A stretch of DNA of 8,726 nt, from contig JACQKR010000019.1 of the NCBI GenBank assembly GCA_016204425.1, positions 1 to 8,726 of the forward strand. Reading direction: 5' to 3'. Made by a program: the position numbers and the translations under genes. Below the pieces are notes generated by a model. The model was not told the DNA's origin and did not search any database. It was given only the letters and a program-made list of their open reading frames with translations. This document shows positions 7,401-8,726 of this stretch, one piece after another (positions within the stretch are counted from its first letter, which is position 1; every line of letters begins with the position of its first letter). Source of the DNA: Candidatus Levyibacteriota bacterium (lineage in GTDB: Bacteria > Patescibacteriota > Microgenomatia > Levybacterales > UBA12049).

Positions 7401-7635
7401 GTTCTTTTTTGATAATCTCTGTTACGAAGTGTTCATTGACAGGAAGGAAATATATTTTGTCGGCCAAGAATTTGGAAGTCTGGATTGTTGCAATATTAGG
7501 ATTAACCAATACAACACTTACTTTTTCCTCGTTCAGCGCTTTGATTGCTTGCGATCCGGAATAATCAAACTCCCCAGCCTCCCCTATCTTCAATGCCCCT
7601 GAGCCAAGGACAATGACTTTTCGAAATTGCTTCAT
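4414..7635 (-). CDS. carB: Carbamoyl phosphate synthase large subunit, eukaryote-type (CPS1/CAD-like)
   Basis: This 1073-residue protein, full length for the family, makes carbamoyl phosphate from bicarbonate, ammonia and two ATP. The first ATP-grasp half (about 1-400) carries GEFDYSGSQA, FGGQTALNCG and RSGYALGGQGSG near 166. An oligomerisation region follows (about 405-550). The second ATP-grasp half (about 558-935) has GSSVEFDW, NCNPETVSTD, RPSYVLSGSNM near 714 and STGEVACFGE. An MGS-like regulatory domain occupies about 940-1073. Several diagnostic stretches match animal CPS1 rather than E. coli: NARLSRSS instead of NPRVSRSS, IGSSMKSVGEVM, CNMEN, IPRWD and TNYLYMTYHG at the domain junction. 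A short extra loop (about 284-298) precedes YVIELNARLS. The ATG overlaps the carA stop by 4 bases with no clear ribosome site, so coupled translation is likely. The frame is unbroken. Function is certain; the eukaryote-like relationship is by eye and needs a tree. Confidence 0.97.
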   Translation of the reverse strand: MKQFRKVIVLGSGALKIGEAGEFDYSGSQAIKALNEEKVSVVLVNPNIATIQTSKFLADKIYFLPVNEHFVTEIIKKEQPDGILLSFGGQTALNCGLELHRKGILKKYGVQVLGTPISAIQLSEDRQKFANHLKQIDVAVQPSHAATNVKKAQKIAKETGYPVMIRSGYALGGQGSGIAYNEKELIKIAEQAFAFAPQILVEKYLHHYKEVEYEVVRDKYDNCVTVCNMENMDPLGIHTGESVVIAPSQTLTNFEYHTLRSIAIKIVRSLKIVGECNVQFALNPNPKNMKTDNRGNMLDYYVIELNARLSRSSALASKATGYPLAYVAAKLALGRNLTTLQNKVTKVTQFCFEPALDYVTVKIPRWDINKFRRADETIGSSMKSVGEVMGIGRTFEEAYQKAIRMLDLEFEGTINEKTLTKKEDTKMLLKNPTPYRIFALGKAFYEGMPVQEVSRLTGIDPWFLHRIKHIVEEEKELSKTKTITKETLLRLKQVGCSDKRIGMLIGKTGLEIRDLRKKYHITPSVFQIDTLAGEFPAKTNYLYMTYHGNHHDVSPTKKKGVVVLGSGPYRIGSSVEFDWTTVNTSLSLKKHGKQSIMINCNPETVSTDYDISDRLYFEELTFERIADIYDFEDPYGAIISVGGQTPNNRAKSLQTYGCNILGTHPDDIDRAEDRNKFSALLDKLAINQPAWNSFSSLQDAEKFCNRVGYPVLIRPSYVLSGSNMKVCHNKQELEIFVQKASIISSDYPVVVSKFIEHAKEIEVDCVAAKGILKAIVISEHIEDAGVHSGDATIVLPPQKIYTETEGKLHKIATLLAEALHITGPFNMQCLAKNNRVMVIETNLRSSRTFPFISKVTGVDMMQLATDAFFHAELTDIDTGMRNKKFIAVKAAQFSFGRLTGADPILDVEMASTGEVACFGEDIEEAFLKAELSVGGVIPEKAVFVTIGGDENKVTFLKSAEQLHKQGIKIYATEHTTQYLLKNNIPATKLYKIHEHKSPNILEYFQKKKVDLAISIADPQSTLDVHDDYIMRRAAVDHNIPLYTDLKKSALLVSAISHKKLSDLLIKSWDEYLG

Positions 7636-8723
7636 AAGATTTTTTCAAGGAAATAATCAAAAATCCACTCAGTGTCTTGTGGTCCGGGTGTTGCTTCGGG
7701 GTGGAATTGAACAGACATAAAGGGATGTTTCGTGTGAATTATTCCTTCGTTTGAGCCATCATTCGCATTGGTAAACCAGGCCTTAAATCCTTTCGGCAAT
7801 TCATTGACGGCAAACCCGTGATTTTGTGTGGTTATATAGCATCTCGGAGATCCTTCCATACTGCATGGCTGATTCTGACTTCTATGGCCGAATTTTAATT
7901 TCTTGGTATCCCCTCCTCCTGCCAGAGCCAGGAGTTGGTGTCCTAGACAAATGCCAAGAAGCGGAAGCTTGAGATCAAGTGCTTTTTTCGTCGTTCGTAT
8001 CGTTATATCAGCATATTTTGGGTCTCCGGGACCATTTGAAACAACAATGCCGTCAATATGCGTACTTAAACCATTTTCTTTCAATACACCATTGATGCGC
8101 TCCACATTCTCCGGGACAAACGGATCAAAGTCCCATGGCGCGAGAACGACATGAGCACCTCTCCGCTGCAAGCATTGGATCATATTTTTCTTTCCACCGC
8201 AATCGATATAGACAATTGTTTTGCATTTTTTTGTCTCGATAAAGCTTTTCTGCAAAGACAGTTTTTTCACCGCTACTTGCGCCACGAGATTTTCATTGTT
8301 TGGGTCATAGTACGGTATATCTTTTTCAAAGACTATTTTTCCAAGCTTTGATCCTTCATCACGAAGTTTTTGCGTGAGGGCGCGGGTATCCCGTATCTGT
8401 ATTCCCGGAATATTTTCATCCTGTAGCCATTGAGCAAGTGACCGTCGAGATGAAAAGTGAGAGGGCGTATCGTTATAGGTACTGACAATAAGGCCTGAGA
8501 CTTTGATGTTTTCCGACTCCCACGATTCCTTGTCTGGAACGCCGTAATTTCCAATTAGCGGGTATGTCAGAACGAGAATTTGGCCTTGGTATGATGGATC
8601 AGTAATGCCTTCAGGGTAGCCTACCATACCTGTTGAAAAAACAACCTCTCCTGCTCTTGGGCTTGCCGCCCCAAAGCTTTCTCCTTCCAAAATCGTACCA
8701 TCTTCAAGGATGAGTTTAGCCAT
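7632..8723 (-). CDS. carA: Carbamoyl phosphate synthase small subunit (glutamine amidotransferase), CAD-like
   Basis: This 363-residue protein hydrolyses glutamine and passes ammonia to CarB for cytosolic carbamoyl phosphate synthesis, feeding pyrimidines and possibly arginine. The N-terminal small-subunit domain (about 1-150) has GEVVFSTGMVGYPE and TDPSY followed by LTYPLIGNYG. The class I glutaminase domain (about 168-360) has the nucleophile Cys259 in GICLGHQ, SNGPGDP at 229-235, TTQNHGFAV near 298, and His341 and Glu343 in QFHPEA. Length is slightly short of E. coli CarA (about 382). Its wording follows human CAD (GYPE, IGNYG, FTNANDGSNEG, QFHPE) more than E. coli. The ATG lies 3 bases inside the window edge, so promoter and leader are not visible. 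An upstream in-frame extension cannot be formally excluded, but homology begins exactly at MAKLILEDG. The stop overlaps the carB start as ATGA, which suggests translational coupling. Identity is certain; the CAD-like affinity is from remembered sequences. Confidence 0.97.
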   Translation of the reverse strand: MAKLILEDGTILEGESFGAASPRAGEVVFSTGMVGYPEGITDPSYQGQILVLTYPLIGNYGVPDKESWESENIKVSGLIVSTYNDTPSHFSSRRSLAQWLQDENIPGIQIRDTRALTQKLRDEGSKLGKIVFEKDIPYYDPNNENLVAQVAVKKLSLQKSFIETKKCKTIVYIDCGGKKNMIQCLQRRGAHVVLAPWDFDPFVPENVERINGVLKENGLSTHIDGIVVSNGPGDPKYADITIRTTKKALDLKLPLLGICLGHQLLALAGGGDTKKLKFGHRSQNQPCSMEGSPRCYITTQNHGFAVNELPKGFKAWFTNANDGSNEGIIHTKHPFMSVQFHPEATPGPQDTEWIFDYFLEKIL

Positions 8724-8726
8724 AAT

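Noticed and set aside
2045..7634. Recoded TGA (glycine) genetic code
   Set aside because: TGA ends carA exactly at the carB start and ends the phospholipase D gene at the expected length, so the standard bacterial code applies.

Overview
This window reads as a slice of a bacterial chromosome with six intact protein genes, all on the minus strand and packed with gaps or overlaps of only a few bases. The most likely source is an uncultivated bacterium of the Candidate Phyla Radiation (Patescibacteria), perhaps Microgenomates. The reasons are gene style, weak or absent Shine-Dalgarno sites, moderate G+C and AT-rich inverted repeats between genes. This placement is an inference, not something the sequence proves. 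TGA serves as a normal stop for carA and the phospholipase D gene, which argues against the lineages that recode TGA as glycine.

Reading with transcription (right to left), the first block is a pyrimidine cluster: carA (7632-8723), carB (4414-7635) and dihydroorotase (3150-4397). Together they cover the first and third steps of UMP synthesis: glutamine, bicarbonate and ATP to carbamoyl phosphate, and carbamoyl aspartate to dihydroorotate. The step between them, aspartate transcarbamylase, is not in the window. All three proteins look more like the matching domains of animal CAD and CPS1 than like E. coli CarA, CarB and PyrC. The gene order GATase-CPSase-DHOase is also the CAD domain order. 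The dihydroorotase gene carries two in-frame insertions, each of which is a DNA palindrome (about 71 and 100 bases). They resemble, in principle, the protein-coding palindromic elements known from Rickettsia.

The second block is a soluble two-HKD phospholipase D family protein (2045-3097), preceded by a TATAAT box that may be its own promoter. The third is a two-gene ABC-2 type exporter: an ATPase (1232-2020) overlapping its permease (139-1239) by 8 bases. The last 138 bases (1-138) hold no gene. They contain nested AT-rich inverted repeats that could be a terminator or a small repeat element. No RNA gene, CRISPR array, transposase or toxin-antitoxin pair was seen.
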